A DNA stretch of 64,000 bases from Methanosarcina vacuolata Z-761 (GCF_000969905.1 NZ_CP009520.1:4441753-4505752); one strand, 5' to 3'. Shown: positions 36,733 through 46,207, counted from the first letter of the stretch. Notes: generated from the sequence alone by a model not told the origin. Numbers and translations: made by a program.

Positions 36733-38556
36733 TTAGAAATTAAAAGGCTTGCCTGCGGATTCGAAAGTCTTGCCTCTGTAAATAAGTTCGTAGAGCGCAT
36801 TTTCGATCCCCTGGATTGGAGCCCGGATCTGGCGCATGGAATCTCTGTCCCTTATAGTTACAGTCCCGTCTTTAAGGGTATCGTAGTCTACAGTAACGCA
36901 GTAAGGCGTCCCAATTTCGTCATTTCTCCTGTAGCGGCGCCCGATGGTTCCGGAATCATCGTAATTGACAAGCAGGGTCTTTTCCCTGAGTTTTACAATG
37001 ATATCCTTTGCAGGGTCTGCAAGCTCTTTACGGGTCAGGAGTGGGAGGACTGCAACCTGTACCGGGGCAACTGCACTTGAAAAGTGCATGACAAGCCTTG
37101 CTTCCTCTTCTCCTTCAGCTTCACCTTCTCCCTTTCCAGCTTCGGATTCATTTTCAGCTTCTTCCGAGCCTTTAAGCCCTGATTCGGCAACCTTCTGAGC
37201 CACGTTTTCTTCGTCATAAGCGTGCTCCATGATACCATAGAAGATTCTGTCGATTCCATAGGAAGGTTCGATTACGTGAGGGATGACGTTTTCTCCGCTG
37301 ACTTTAACGGTTTCTTCTGCAAAGTCCACTGCATCCGAACTGACTGTCAACTCTTCCCCGTCCACGGTAACTTTGATCTCATCCTTTGAGAGCTCTTCTT
37401 CGGAAAGCTGTTTTAAGGCATCTGCAACTGCTTTTGCCTTGCCCTTAAAGAGAGGCCCAAGCTTGCCCATGTTCGGCTTTACTACAAAACGAGTTACCAT
37501 CTTCGGCTCGTCGTATTCGATATACACGTAAAGTTCGGTCTTGCTAACCCTTGCATGGGCCTTGAGGTCATAGTCTGTCCTGTCAGCAATTCCCACAATC
37601 TCGACCCAGCCGAACCTGTCGGTCTCGATCTCAGCATCCCAGCAGTCGATTGCGTAATGCGCCATTTCGTCTTTCAGGTGCTGCCTGAACCTGAGTTTTG
37701 CAGGGTTAATTCCAACCTTTGTCAGGAATTCGTTGGTAAGTGCAATGTTGTAGCCCAGGACTTCGTGTGCAATGACTCCGGCCTCTACAGCTTCCCGGAC
37801 AGTCATCCTGAAGGGTTCGCCTTTTTCCTGTGCTTTCTGGGAATAGAGTACAAGTTCTCTGTCTGCAAAACGCTCGAAATTGGGGTGCTTCTTGTTGCGC
37901 GGGTCAACGAAAATCTCGCACTCGGCCTGTGTGAATTCCCTGAGCCGGATTACACCTTGCCTGGGTGCGATTTCATTTCTGTAGGATTTCCCGATCTGTA
38001 CTGCTCCAAAAGGCAGCTTGTCTCTGTAGAAGCGGGACAGCCTCTGGAAATCGACAAACATACCCTGGGCTGTCTCCGGCCTGAGGTACCCCTGCCTTCC
38101 AGTGCCGGGTCCAATTGTAGTTTTGAACATCAGGTTAAATTCGTAAGCGTCGCCGAATTCTCCACCGCACTCCGGGCATCGGATATCGTTTTCCTTTATA
38201 ACCCTTGTGAGTTCTTCTGCACTCAGGGTCCCTGCGGCTTCCATTACGTTTTGTACAAGGTGATCGGCCCGGAATGCTTCTTTACAGTTCATGCACTCGC
38301 ACAGAGGGTCCGAAAAACCTCCAACGTGCCCGGATGCAATGAAGACGTCCTCAATCCCGATTGTCGGGCATTCGATTTCCATAAACCCTTCCTGGATAAC
38401 GTAAATCTCTCTCCAGGTCTGCTCGATTCGCCTCTTCAGTGTGCTCCCAAGAGGCCCATAATCATAAAATCCGCGGCTTCCGCCATACAGCTCAAAAGAG
38501 TTCCACAAGAACCCCCGGCGTTTAGCCAGCTCGAATACTTTCTCGTATGTGTCCAT
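36733..38556 (-). CDS. glyS: Glycyl-tRNA synthetase
   Basis: A 607-aa class II alpha2-type GlyRS. The opening KVFELAKRRGFLWNSFELYGG, motif 2 around GKSYRNEIAPRQGVIRLREF and C-terminal anticodon-binding domain are all recognisable, with zinc-like cysteine pairs CxxC (CECMNC, CPECGG). A Glu/Gly/Ala-rich insert of about 25 residues lies near residue 470 before HFSSAVAPVQVAVLP. It stands alone. Confidence 0.95.
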   Translation of the reverse strand: MDTYEKVFELAKRRGFLWNSFELYGGSRGFYDYGPLGSTLKRRIEQTWREIYVIQEGFMEIECPTIGIEDVFIASGHVGGFSDPLCECMNCKEAFRADHLVQNVMEAAGTLSAEELTRVIKENDIRCPECGGEFGDAYEFNLMFKTTIGPGTGRQGYLRPETAQGMFVDFQRLSRFYRDKLPFGAVQIGKSYRNEIAPRQGVIRLREFTQAECEIFVDPRNKKHPNFERFADRELVLYSQKAQEKGEPFRMTVREAVEAGVIAHEVLGYNIALTNEFLTKVGINPAKLRFRQHLKDEMAHYAIDCWDAEIETDRFGWVEIVGIADRTDYDLKAHARVSKTELYVYIEYDEPKMVTRFVVKPNMGKLGPLFKGKAKAVADALKQLSEEELSKDEIKVTVDGEELTVSSDAVDFAEETVKVSGENVIPHVIEPSYGIDRIFYGIMEHAYDEENVAQKVAESGLKGSEEAENESEAGKGEGEAEGEEEARLVMHFSSAVAPVQVAVLPLLTRKELADPAKDIIVKLREKTLLVNYDDSGTIGRRYRRNDEIGTPYCVTVDYDTLKDGTVTIRDRDSMRQIRAPIQGIENALYELIYRGKTFESAGKPFNF

Positions 38557-38784
38557 TTTAAAAATCCTCGTGAAATTGATTAGGGGATATCAGATAATTG
38601 TAATTTTGATTTGTAGGAAATACTAGATGGATAAAGGTATCATTATATTAAATTTACACTGCTCTGGGATGGTTGAGGAGATTTTGAGTTTATAAATGTA
38701 ACTGTGTGCAGCTGTTGGCCTAAAATGAAGTCAGTATAAATGACTTATGAGTTAAAAGAAGATGGAACTTTATTTCTTTCAGAC

Positions 38785-40152
38785 TTACACTAGTTCTTTG
38801 CATACTGGCTCTTCAGTAGAACTCCAATCAAGATAAAAACCCCTGTATCCATATGATTTTAAAAGCAATTTATTTATAAAATTGACTAAGAAGCGGTATT
38901 CGGATAATTCATCTTTTAATTGTGGATATCTTTCTTTATCTTCAGTAGCATATCTACAATAGAAATTTCCTGTGTGTACAAGCTGATTTCTACATTTAAC
39001 AAAAAGTTGAACCTGATCTTCATCAACCTCAAAGTTTATTTCTTTACAAAAATCTGATATTAAAGTATTGAAGGGTCTTCTATTAATAGACTTTAAGTTT
39101 TTATATATAAGAGCTCTTTTCTCTTTTTCTTTAACTTCAAATTTAATACATTTCTTAATTGACTTTTCCAATTCTTTAAATTTTTCTTCAGTGAGTATAT
39201 TTTCTTTATTTATCCCATCTTTTTCAACGGTTCTTATAAAAATTTCTTTTAACATTTCCATTGTTATTCCGAGGTTGGCTCCTTTCGTTTCCAAATAAAC
39301 TCCTGGAATAAGTGAGTCGAGGTGAGAGTCTATTAGTTCTCTCATTGGTTCCACAAGTTTGCTTTTTTCACCAAAAATTGGTTTTGCATTTTCTAGGAAA
39401 ATTTTTGTTGAGTTTGTATCTTTTGGATCAATGAGGTTATACGAACTATAAACTTTTGTCACTCTGGAGGATGAGTGCACTCTTGAAATACAAATTCCTT
39501 TATCGTCAAAAATTTCATAATATATCCATTGGATTTTTGTTCCTCTTGCAATCGACATAGCATAAAGTAAATTGTCAAGAATTTCTATTGTGTTTTCAAA
39601 TTTTTCTTCGGACAAGTTAAATATAGCTTTGCAATTTACATCTATGGATCTAAATGTTTTAATCCATCTCATTATTTTATTATAAGCCTTCAACTTTTGG
39701 ATTGATATTCCTGCTGACCCTTTTAGGTTAAGAGTTAAAGTTCTTCCATTGCATTCGTTTCCTGTGAATTCGAAGTTTGTAATGCCAAAGTGAACTTCTC
39801 TTTTGTTCTCGTTTTCTGATATCTGCACATTCAGCATTTCAAAAGAGCATGTAATAGACCTTTCATCATTTACTGATTCAATATGTATTATAAAGCCATT
39901 TTTTCCAGAAATCTTATATTTTTTATCAGTAACTCCCACAAAACTTACGCGACAATATCCTTTTTTAGGAGAGGAATATTGTTGGATTTTTGATCGACAA
40001 CGTTTTGCATGAAACAGAATCTTACCATTTTTCATTTGGAAAGCTACAAACTTACAATCGAATTTCTGTCCATCTTCAAATAATAACTCACCAGTTCCTG
40101 AATATTCGTAGATTTTGTTGTTACAATATTCTAATATGTCTTCTTCTATCAT
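38785..40152 (-). CDS. HEPN-type protein of unknown function, possible defence RNase
   Basis: A 455-aa AT-rich gene unlike its neighbours in base use (Lys, Ile, Asn-rich). The N-terminal half is beta-rich (GELLFEDGQKFDCKFVAFQ ... FEMLNVQISEN), and the C-terminal half is helical with RNQLVH at residues 388-393, the R-x4-H signature of HEPN ribonucleases. A beta-rich N-domain followed by a HEPN domain is the layout of the ApeA anti-phage family, which it resembles in architecture only. ATG 40152 starts at MIEEDILEYC with GGTTGGA upstream; the frame is open to 40275. No partner gene of the same base use is adjacent. Confidence 0.62.
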   Translation of the reverse strand: MIEEDILEYCNNKIYEYSGTGELLFEDGQKFDCKFVAFQMKNGKILFHAKRCRSKIQQYSSPKKGYCRVSFVGVTDKKYKISGKNGFIIHIESVNDERSITCSFEMLNVQISENENKREVHFGITNFEFTGNECNGRTLTLNLKGSAGISIQKLKAYNKIMRWIKTFRSIDVNCKAIFNLSEEKFENTIEILDNLLYAMSIARGTKIQWIYYEIFDDKGICISRVHSSSRVTKVYSSYNLIDPKDTNSTKIFLENAKPIFGEKSKLVEPMRELIDSHLDSLIPGVYLETKGANLGITMEMLKEIFIRTVEKDGINKENILTEEKFKELEKSIKKCIKFEVKEKEKRALIYKNLKSINRRPFNTLISDFCKEINFEVDEDQVQLFVKCRNQLVHTGNFYCRYATEDKERYPQLKDELSEYRFLVNFINKLLLKSYGYRGFYLDWSSTEEPVCKELV

Positions 40153-40250
40153 TCCAACCAACCTATAAAGAAAAAAGAAATCTACTGTCTTTTTTCGGTT
40201 TATGTTAATATTTTTTTGGATATTTACTATGTTGCTATGATTATTGTACG

Positions 40251-40589
40251 ATGTTAGTTGCTCAGGTTCCATCACAGAGTCGAAATCTTCTCGAAACTAA
40301 TGAGAACTGCCTTTTTGTCCATGAAGGATTTGTCTGTGAGTCACCAAAGTTTTGTATGAAAATCGCTTTCAGGGTAGGGCTCATGGATGAAAAAGAAACG
40401 GTTCAGGCACTTAAGATGATCGACGAGAAAGAAGAGATCAGGCACGTTGCTGAGCACGTTAACTTTGAGGAAGTTGCGGAAGAAATCTATCGCCGAACAA
40501 AGGATTACTGGAAACTTATGGACGAGATTTGCAGGCGGATCGTTACTAAAGTTGAATCGGATTTTCGGGGTCAATCGGCAGAAAAATAA
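40251..40589 (+). pseudogene. 5'-truncated nucleotidyltransferase-substrate-binding HEPN protein (HI0074 type)
   Basis: From about residue 20 the frame reads HEGFVCESPKFCMKIAFRVGLMDEK and then ALKMIDEKEEIRHVAEHVNFEEVAEEIYRR, matching the C-terminal two thirds of the HI0074/HEPN partner of minimal nucleotidyltransferases. The first ~50 residues (two helices) are missing and replaced by unrelated sequence that overlaps the start region of the divergent HEPN-type gene. The cognate nucleotidyltransferase is absent. I treat it as a relic of a MNT-HEPN pair. Confidence 0.6.
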
Positions 40590-40939
40590 AAACAAAGTTG
40601 TAATAACCGGCTGAAATTCGATTTTTGATTCTGAAAGCGGCGCTCCAATCTTCTTCTTTCGCCTAATTGGGTTTTTTCGCTCTATCCCGTTTTGCAGGGC
40701 ACAGGAAATTAACTTAGGAACATTTTTTATTGCCTTATCTTCTCAACCTTTAGCTTATATAATCTACTTTGAATTTATGTTTCGATTCTTTTCATCATCA
40801 ATGCTCGGATTTTATCACATGCCCATCGACTAAAATGTTAATCAGGGCATCTGACTATTATTTGCGTGCTCATATAAAATTCTCTCATACAGGGTCAACA
40901 ACTTTTAATATCACAAACTTCTAAAGCTAGAGTCGGTGG

Positions 40940-41120
40940 GGTAAATAATGCATTTTCGATATGAAGATGCCTCTTTGAGATCACGTCGGATAGTGTATAC
41001 TATGCAGGGTACTTTCGAACATAAAGTGCCTATTTGAGATCTCGTTGGATTTTTAGAGTACATACTCAGAGCACTTTCTAACAGGAAATGCTTTGAGACA
41101 ATATCAGATAGAATACATTA
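40940..41120. repeat. Degenerate ~70-bp repeats
   Basis: Three diverged copies built around GCCTMTTTGAGATCWCGTYGGAT, each followed by TATAC/TACTC and a CACTTTC- or TACTTTC-type segment (near 40968, 41029, 41090). They run into the small reading frame at 41139. Confidence 0.55.
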
Positions 41121-41138
41121 TGAGTGGGGTTTAACAAA

Positions 41139-41327
41139 ATGCTATCAAAGAGTTTAAAAGAAATCGTAAGATCCGTAAAGGAAAAAAGAATTTTACATTC
41201 GGAAAAGCTTATAGAGACGACTCACTGGCTCCATAATCTGGAGTTTCTGGTCGTACGAGTGATGATGTTTGCCATAGGTGTTCACCACCTCTATGTGTAC
41301 ACCATAAAAACTGTGTTCGGAGTTTGA
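41139..41327 (+). CDS. Possible 62-aa basic-hydrophobic small protein
   Basis: ATG 41139 follows GTGGGGTTTAACAAA. The peptide has a Lys/Arg-rich amphipathic first half (KSLKEIVRSVKEKR) and a hydrophobic second half (LEFLVVRVMMFAIGVHHLYVY), like a small membrane-bound protein. No family is recognised. Confidence 0.35.
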   Translation: MLSKSLKEIVRSVKEKRILHSEKLIETTHWLHNLEFLVVRVMMFAIGVHHLYVYTIKTVFGV

Positions 41328-41495
41328 TATCTTAACTCAGCTGCACAGTAGGCTAATTCCTTTCGGATAAGAAAAACTGCTTGCCACCAGAAAAACAGTT
41401 TCCGGGTCAAAATTGGGGAGGCTCCGGTGTGGAGGTGGCAGTGATTAGCTAAAATTAGGAGGAAGATTGCCAGTGCCTAATACAGATCGGGATTC

Positions 41496-41593
41496 ATGCA
41501 ACTCAACAAAGAAATCGCAAACCTGAAGCCCCAGATCGCAAAAGTGTAGCACTTTTCAGGTTTGGGCTATTAGGCTTTGATTGTTAGTTGCAT
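41496..41593 (+). ncRNA. Candidate structured RNA or MITE: 98-nt stem-loop
   Basis: ATGCAACTCAACAAAG at the left pairs with CTTTGATTGTTAGTTGCAT at the right, and an inner stem pairs AAACCTGAA with TTCAGGTTT. GC content is higher than in the surroundings. GGAGG motifs flank it on both sides (41396-41470 and 41610-41620). I cannot tell a transcribed RNA from an inverted-repeat element by sequence alone. Confidence 0.35.
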
Positions 41594-41599
41594 AAGACT

Positions 41600-42095
41600 T
41601 CCTGAAAGAAGGAGGATTGGTACTAATCATCTAAATCTTCTAGCTACATTAAACACCTGATGACTTACTTAGTGTCATTATTTGATACCTCACCGGTTTC
41701 AAATGTCATCGGGTTAAAGAATTGCTCTCAGATCACAGAACTGTTGTCAGATCACAGAATTGCTGTCAGGTCATAAAGAACCCTTTAAAATATCGCCTCT
41801 GGAATAATAACACTGCCTCTGAACCAATAAATAATTTGGTTTGAAGAGTAACGAAGACTAACAATTCCCTCTCCAGAACAGACTTTAAAGGGAAACTCTT
41901 CTCATTCAAAAAACGGGGTTTGGCAAATACCAGAGTGCAGCCCCTAAATTAACTTTTTTTGTGGTATTTTCTTTATTTTGCCACAATATTTTTTCCTAAA
42001 ATTATCCTTGAGATATCCTTGAGATATTATCCTTTCAAGTCATGCACTTTCAAGTCATGCGTTTTTTCCATTAATTTTAAATTATCCGGCAACTT
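41600..42095. other. Intergenic region upstream of surE
   Basis: About 500 bases of short imperfect repeats (TCAGATCACAGAATTGCTG near 41730-41770; CTTGAGATAT and TTTCAAGTCATGC near 42010-42060). No gene. The surE promoter must lie here but is not distinct. Confidence 0.45.
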
Positions 42096-42899
42096 ATGAG
42101 AAAACTCATGGCTCCAAAAATTCTTGTTACCAATGATGATGGCGTATACTCCACAGGTTTGAAAGCTGCTTTTGACAGCGTTTCGGACCTCGGTGAAGTT
42201 ACAATTTCGGCTCCTGCTGTCCAGCAGAGCGGAGTCGGGCGTTCGATTTCTATCTTTGAGCCTCTAAGGATCACGAAAACAAATTCAGGAGGAATGCCTG
42301 CCTACTCTGTGGGAGGAACCCCTACGGACGCTGTAATTCTGGGTATCTTCACGATCCTTAAGGAGATGCCTGACCTGGTGCTTTCTGGCTTTAACATCGG
42401 GGAGAATATAAGCACGGATACAATCACCACCTCAGGGACAATAGGAGGAGCCCTTGAGGCTGCAAGCTACGGCGTGCCTGCAATTGCTGCTTCCATGCAG
42501 GTGCTTGATGAAGGACAGAAATTCGATGATCCCAGGAACTACCATAGAGAGCGTTTCGAGGCTGGAATTAAGGTGGTAAACAGAGTGGCTCGAAACGTCC
42601 TGAAGTATGGCATGCCGGAAAATGTGGATCTTCTGAACATAAATATCCCCTATCACGCTGAAGAAGATACTCCTATAGAGATAACCCGCCTTGCAAGAAA
42701 AATCTTTAAAACGGGTGTCGAAGAAAGGCGTGACCCAAGAGGCAGACCCTATTACTGGATTGCAGGCGACCTTATCCGGGAGGAAGAAGAAGGGACTGAT
42801 GTGCACGCTATTATGCAGAAGGGATACGTTTCAATAACTCCGATTTCCCTGGATTCAACTGCCAGGATAGAGTTCTCAGAAATCGAAAAATATCTCTAA
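42096..42899 (+). CDS. surE: 5'/3'-nucleotidase SurE
   Basis: A 267-aa SurE metal-dependent nucleoside monophosphate phosphatase. The N-terminal metal site is ILVTNDDG with Asp14-Asp15. SGVGRS and the GTPTDAV and SGFNIGENI loops follow in family order, then TSGTIGGALEAA. The start could be ATG 42096 or ATG 42108 (MAPKILV). The last bases before the stop (AAATATCTC) are repeated once just after it. Confidence 0.93.
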   Translation: MRKLMAPKILVTNDDGVYSTGLKAAFDSVSDLGEVTISAPAVQQSGVGRSISIFEPLRITKTNSGGMPAYSVGGTPTDAVILGIFTILKEMPDLVLSGFNIGENISTDTITTSGTIGGALEAASYGVPAIAASMQVLDEGQKFDDPRNYHRERFEAGIKVVNRVARNVLKYGMPENVDLLNINIPYHAEEDTPIEITRLARKIFKTGVEERRDPRGRPYYWIAGDLIREEEEGTDVHAIMQKGYVSITPISLDSTARIEFSEIEKYL

Positions 42900-43035
42900 A
42901 TATCTCCAGATAATTCTGGATTTCAAATTATTCCGATTTGGAAAACTATCTGGAACCTCAAACGGCTGAGAGTTCCAAAAGTTAATCTGAATTACAAAAC
43001 GGCAGAAGAAAAGAAATGTAATGATTCAAAATTTA

Positions 43036-43157
43036 CCTGAAACGAAAAACGAAAAGAGGAAATTTACCCAAAACGAAAAACGAAAAGAGGAAATTTACCC
43101 AAAACGAAAAACGAAAAGAGGAAATTTACCCAAAACGAAAAACGAAAAGAGGAAATT
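43036..43157. repeat. 31-bp tandem array downstream of surE
   Basis: Four copies of AAAACGAAAAACGAAAAGAG plus GAAATTTACCC. The frames through it are artefacts of the repeat. Confidence 0.92.
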
Positions 43158-43204
43158 TTGGTTTTTGAGAGATTTTAACTCTCTTTTGTCCAAAAAAGCC
43201 CTTT

Positions 43205-43369
43205 TTATTCGTTCAGTTCATCTCTTTCGATATGAATGGAAATTTCCTTCCATTCGCTATCTATATTATGCAACGTTTCTACCATTGCTTTAATAACGTT
43301 TAATACGATTTTCTGGACAAAGTCATTCATCGGGATTTTTGCCCCATCTACTAAAAGTTCAATCTTCAC
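43205..43369 (-). CDS. 54-aa small protein upstream of moaA-side spacer
   Basis: A short leftward gene with an excellent AAGGAGG site 7 nt before GTG 43369. The product begins MKIELLVDGAKIPMNDFVQK and continues with a helical segment ending IHIERDELNE. Start signal, codon use and compact beta-helix-like composition support a real gene. It follows moaA by 61 nt on the same strand and may share its transcript. I recognise no named family. Confidence 0.65.
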   Translation of the reverse strand: MKIELLVDGAKIPMNDFVQKIVLNVIKAMVETLHNIDSEWKEISIHIERDELNE

Positions 43370-43430
43370 TTTCTTTCCTCCTTATTGTTATATTCATCTC
43401 TGATTCATCTCTGGATCTACTTTTTTCTCT

Positions 43431-44429
43431 TTAAGCCTTTTCTCCCTGTTCAGGAATACTGACAGGCATACAATATGGTTTCCTTCGGCTTACTGCAAGC
43501 TTAAGCAGCTTTTCGATCTCATCAGGGCTTTTTGCTTCCCTGACATCCACAAGGTTGTCATTTACCAGCAAACAGGGCTTGAACTTTCCATCTGCTGTGA
43601 CTCTCAGCCTGCTGCAGTAGGCGCAAAACTCCGAGTTGTCCATGGGACGAACGAATTCAACCTCTACCCCATCGATAATGTACTTTCTTCGGTGGTGCAG
43701 GTGTCGTATCCTGATTTCACTTGCTTTCTCAGCCAGCTTCTTTTCAAGAGCTTTCGAGTCAATCATGTACTTTGAAAGCCTGGGGTCAACATCCATAAGC
43801 TCGATTAGTTGCAGGATAACCATTCCATTATAAGGCCGGACAAACTCCATCATAGAATTAATCTCATCATCGTTTATGCCTTTAAGGAGTACCATATTCA
43901 GCTTCACAGGAGTCAGCCCAGCTTCAACTGCACTGTTAATACCTCTGATAACTTTCGTAAGTGAGCCAGGGGGCGCTCCGGTAATTCTTTCGTATTTTTC
44001 AGGAACAAGAGAATCCAGGCTTACATTTACCCTGTCCAGGCCCGCAGCTTTAAGGGCTCTTGCTCGTTTTTCAAGCAGAATGCCGTTAGTGGTCGCAGAA
44101 ACTTCTTTTAACGGAGGAAGGCAGGTAAGGATTTCTTCGAAATCCTTTCGAAAAAGCGGTTCTCCTCCTGAGAATTTTATTTTATTGACCCCGAATTTTG
44201 CAGCTTCTTTAACAATCCCACAGATTAATTCAGGTTTCATTTCGTGCCCTACCGGGCCGCAGGTACAGCAATCTGCACCTTCATTATGGCAGTACATACA
44301 CGAAAGGTTACACCTATCAGTTATTGATATCCTGAGTCCTGTAACCTTCCGTCCGTAAGGGTCTTCAAGAGTTCTTTTTGAATTTTCTTCTGCAACTTCA
44401 GGAGCTTTTTCTGGATTTTTCTGCTTCAT
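43431..44429 (-). CDS. moaA: GTP 3',8-cyclase MoaA
   Basis: A 332-aa radical-SAM enzyme that makes the first intermediate of molybdopterin from GTP; methanogens need this cofactor for formylmethanofuran dehydrogenase. The SAM cluster is C40-x3-C44-x2-C47 (RCNLSCMYC), SGGEPLFR follows, and the C-terminal second cluster has CAYCSRLRVT ... KPC. An extra Cys-rich ADCCTCGP loop sits just after the first cluster. The first 25 residues are charged and not conserved. Confidence 0.92.
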   Translation of the reverse strand: MKQKNPEKAPEVAEENSKRTLEDPYGRKVTGLRISITDRCNLSCMYCHNEGADCCTCGPVGHEMKPELICGIVKEAAKFGVNKIKFSGGEPLFRKDFEEILTCLPPLKEVSATTNGILLEKRARALKAAGLDRVNVSLDSLVPEKYERITGAPPGSLTKVIRGINSAVEAGLTPVKLNMVLLKGINDDEINSMMEFVRPYNGMVILQLIELMDVDPRLSKYMIDSKALEKKLAEKASEIRIRHLHHRRKYIIDGVEVEFVRPMDNSEFCAYCSRLRVTADGKFKPCLLVNDNLVDVREAKSPDEIEKLLKLAVSRRKPYCMPVSIPEQGEKA

Positions 44430-44459
44430 GGCTGGTTAAAATCCCCTATTAAATATTTA

Positions 44460-44530
44460 GCATGAAAATGCTGCCATCTGCAAGCACGTTCATTAGTTGT
44501 GAATGTTATTCAAAGAATATCATGTTAGTT
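44460..44530 (+). repeat. Dispersed hairpin repeat, copy 3
   Basis: GCATGAAAATGCTGCCATCT subtype, nearly identical in its first half to the copy at 15624. It lies directly upstream of moaA. Confidence 0.75.
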
Positions 44531-45049
44531 TGGCATGCAATTCTTTATTAACTGACAATCTGAGCCTGAATATTTTCCCTTGTTTGCGGGACAAAAATTT
44601 CATTTTGGGAACGATCCTGGGAACAATCTATGAAATGATCTATAAACGGGTTAGTCCATAGTAATCCTGCTTTCAAATAAATTGGCATTTCTGAGAAAAG
44701 GCCCGGAATGTCTTACTGGTTTAATTGAATAAAGATACTAATATTGACTGAATAAGTATACTGATATGAACAGGATGCTTAAGGTAATATGAATTGAACA
44801 TATAATGATATAAGTATATGATTACTAGAGTCCTAAACTAATTATTTAATTTTACCTATATAAATGAATACTATAATTATCTAATGAGCTTAAAACCTTA
44901 AAATAGGAGCCTCTTTTATCAATATTTTTTTGAATTGAACTGAACTTTCGCTACACTGCCGTTCTTTCCTCAGAGTAGATATAACCTTTACTTAAAATTT
45001 ATGTGCACGGATGCAAATATCAGGACTTTCGGATTTTCCAAAAAAGAAT

Positions 45050-45110
45050 CAGTCAGAGTGGAATCAGTCAGAGTGAAATCAGTCAGAGTGGAATCAGTCA
45101 GCGTGAATTG
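45050..45110. repeat. 16-bp repeats
   Basis: Four copies of GAATCAGTCAGAGTG in the moaA-cheW spacer. The part of this spacer between 44540 and 45040 shows no gene or clear signal. Confidence 0.8.
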
Positions 45111-45155
45111 ACATTCCTTGCATAGATTTTTTGAGTCTTTCTTTTTTACTCATTG

Positions 45156-45220
45156 GCATGAAAGTGTTTTCAAGTACTTTCATTTCTTTGTGCATGTATT
45201 CAAAGAATATCATGTTCGTT
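45156..45220 (+). repeat. Dispersed hairpin repeat, copy 4
   Basis: GCATGAAAGTGTTTTCAAGT subtype with the same TTTCTTTGTGCAT centre as copy 1. Confidence 0.78.
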
Positions 45221-45330
45221 TTTCCTGAAAACAACCACAAAGCGCTTAAAACAGCTGCATAATAAATGCAGGTCGTCCAGTGTTATATGGTTGATATTGA
45301 CATGGTTAAGTATTCATTATGACAAATACT

Positions 45331-45488
45331 TGCGTTTTTGGGCAGCGTGCCAATTTTTCTGTAAAATCATATATCTCAAAAAGTTATTGGGTAGAAAATT
45401 CCAGATCGGTAGATTAATTTTCTCCATAGCACGCAAAAACTTGACTTCAAATTAACAGCAAATTTGAGACACTGCCCGTTTTTGTGCA
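45331..45488. mobile_element. 158-bp element with terminal inverted repeats
   Basis: TGCGTTTTTGGGCAGCGTG at the left is mirrored by CACTGCCCGTTTTTGTGCA at the right. The interior shares ~25 bases with 15462-15490. A 67-codon minus-strand frame crosses its right end but has no start signal; it is not called. Confidence 0.5.
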
Positions 45489-45685
45489 AGAAACGCACGT
45501 CAGCTCCAGTTGCACTGAGGATCGGAACAAAAGGGCCTGAAAAATACGTTACGAGCACTTTGGAAATAATATCAACCAAATAATCTCCATTGAATTTGAA
45601 GAGGATACCGCCGTTTACCCAGTTTAAACATTTTCTCTATATTCCAGCTCCGTCCCTATTCACTTTCAACTTTAGTAGAGCCAGT

Positions 45686-46207
45686 TTACTCAGTTGAAAT
45701 ATCCTCATCAGGAGAAGATAACTCACTGAGTTCTTCGATTTCTTCTTCTCCAAGCACTCTTGCAAGATTTAGTAGAATAAGAAGCCTGTTCCCTACTTTT
45801 CCAACGCCTACCAGGTATTCCGCATTGATTTTTGATTTGATCATCTCAGGGGGCGGTTGAATTGAAGAAGGTGGCAGGTTAATGACCCCCTTTACGGAAT
45901 TTACAAGCATTCCAAGGACTGTATCTTTAACCTCCACTATGATAATTCTAGACAGGCTGTCAGTCTCTTTTGATCTGAAGTCAAGCCGCTTGTTAAGGTC
46001 TATCACCACGAGAATCTTTCCCCGCAGGTTAATAAGCCCTTTTACGCATTCTGGAGCCTGAGGGATGCGGGTGATCCTCGGAACTGGAATAACTTCGGAG
46101 ACCTGCATAATATCTACTCCGAACTCTTCACCTGAAAGTTCAAAGGTCACTAAACGAAGATTTTCTTCCAAAAATCCTGAACCTTCATCTGATGTTTCTT
46201 CAAACAT
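45686..46207 (-). CDS. cheW: Chemotaxis adaptor CheW
   Basis: A 173-aa CheW linking receptor to CheA. One CheW beta-barrel domain (LVTFELSGEEFGVDIMQVSEVIPVPRITRIPQAPECVKGLINLRGKI) is followed by a short acidic tail. It lies 28 nt after the MCP gene on the same strand, so receptor and adaptor form an operon. Confidence 0.94.
   Translation of the reverse strand: MFEETSDEGSGFLEENLRLVTFELSGEEFGVDIMQVSEVIPVPRITRIPQAPECVKGLINLRGKILVVIDLNKRLDFRSKETDSLSRIIIVEVKDTVLGMLVNSVKGVINLPPSSIQPPPEMIKSKINAEYLVGVGKVGNRLLILLNLARVLGEEEIEELSELSSPDEDISTE

Noticed and set aside
37555..38583. 342-residue plus-strand frame opposite glyS
   Set aside because: Antisense shadow; composition and context give no support.
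45376..45579. 67-codon minus-strand frame
   Set aside because: Crosses the end of an inverted-repeat element and lacks start signals; at most a transposase fragment.
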